5,803 nucleotides of DNA from NCBI GenBank assembly GCA_038238115.1, contig JBBRYB010000153.1, positions 1-5,803 on the forward strand. The letters are read 5' to 3'. The notes under the pieces are model-generated. The model had not been told where the DNA came from and searched no databases. It worked only from the letters and a program-made list of their open reading frames with translations. This DNA is from JBBRYB01 sp038238115. GTDB taxonomy: Bacteria > Actinomycetota > Actinomycetes > Propionibacteriales > Nocardioidaceae. This document shows positions 5,356 through 5,803 of the stretch, one piece after another. Position numbers and translations under genes: made by a program. Positions within the stretch are counted from its first letter, which is position 1. Each line of letters begins with the position of its first letter.

Positions 5356-5803
5356 ATGACTTCTGACCCGACTCCCCTGCGCCGGCGCCCGGTGGACGAG
5401 GTCGCCGAACGCTTCGTCGCCGACTATGCGGCAGCAGACCCGGTGGTCGCGACCTATCTCGGCATCCGCGGCTACGACGACAGGCTCACCGACCTGTCCG
5501 CCGACGGCTACGACCAGCGGGACCAGCTCGCGCGGGAGGCCTACGCCGCAATGCAGAAGGCCGAGCCGTCCGACGAGCGGGAGCAGGCGGCCAAGGACTC
5601 GTTCCTCGAGCGGCTGGCTGTGGAGATCGACCAGTCGGAAGCTCGCGCGCCGCAGAGCAGGGTCAGCGTCATCACCAGTGAGCTGCACAGCATCCGCGGC
5701 TCCTTCGACCTGATGCCGAAACAGACGCCGGACGACTGGTCCAACATCTCGGCTCGGCTCGCAGCGGTCTCGGCAGCCCTGGCCGACTACCGCGAGACCC
5801 TGC
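5356..5803 (+). CDS. DUF885 family protein, 3'-truncated (first 149 residues)
   Basis: The frame from the ATG at 5356 stays open to the window edge, so only the N-terminal 149 residues are seen. Characteristic DUF885 segments as I recall them are the early VDEVAERFVADYAAADPVVATYLGI-type stretch (about 13-37), TDLSADGYDQR (45-55), the acidic helix EPSDEREQAAKDSFLERLAVEID (70-92), SELHSIRGSFDLMP (108-121), and TPDDWSNISARLAAVSAALADYRETL (124-149). The family is usually around 550 residues, and a metallopeptidase-like HExxPGHH motif lies in the C-terminal part, outside this window. There is no signal peptide, so a cytoplasmic enzyme is likely, possibly a peptidase or hydrolase. The gene is divergent from the propeller operon and shares its intergenic region. 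Its start is supported by the -10 element 6 bases upstream and by the family N-terminus. Confidence 0.88.
   Translation, partial: MTSDPTPLRRRPVDEVAERFVADYAAADPVVATYLGIRGYDDRLTDLSADGYDQRDQLAREAYAAMQKAEPSDEREQAAKDSFLERLAVEIDQSEARAPQSRVSVITSELHSIRGSFDLMPKQTPDDWSNISARLAAVSAALADYRETL

Noticed and set aside
5272..5747. Minus-strand and alternative plus-strand open frames over the DUF885 gene
   Set aside because: The frame beginning at 5356 gives a recognisable DUF885 N-terminus. The others are shadows without family features.

Overview
The window is high-GC DNA with dense coding and typical actinobacterial architecture: an ECF sigma factor coupled to a one-pass membrane protein, a lipobox-bearing family 5 solute-binding protein, secreted PD40 propellers, and a DUF885 gene that appears to be leaderless. 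I read it as a chromosomal segment of a member of the Actinomycetota. The genus cannot be told from the sequence alone. I see no insertion sequence, CRISPR array, tRNA, rRNA or phage gene.

Layout. On the plus strand, positions 2-457 hold the C-terminal part of an ECF sigma factor whose start lies before the window. It overlaps by 11 bases a cysteine-free one-TM protein (447-1148), which is the likely anti-sigma factor or sigma regulator. This pair ends only 6 bases from the stop of a convergent minus-strand gene. The minus strand then carries, in transcription order, two paralogous exported six-bladed PD40/TolB-like propeller proteins (5185-4214, then 4197-3073, 16 bases apart, a probable operon) and an orphan oligopeptide-type ABC transporter substrate-binding lipoprotein (2927-1155). 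A 145-base gap separates the second propeller gene from the lipoprotein gene. It contains a long hairpin with a GAGA tetraloop that folds properly only in the minus-strand RNA. A 170-base divergent intergenic region with nested inverted repeats separates the propeller operon from a DUF885 gene (5356 to the window end, truncated at its 3' end) on the plus strand.

How it may work together (inference). Every complete gene product is envelope-located: one membrane regulator, one lipoprotein and two secreted propellers. The sigma/regulator pair probably forms one transcriptional switch. Whether it controls the neighbouring envelope genes cannot be decided here. No permease or ATPase gene accompanies the binding protein, so it either serves a transporter encoded elsewhere or acts as a stand-alone binding protein.

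Nothing here is clearly a new defence or mobile system. The points most worth a second look are the directional hairpin, the cysteine-free putative anti-sigma protein, the twin propellers with a shared cysteine hairpin, and the structured divergent promoter region.
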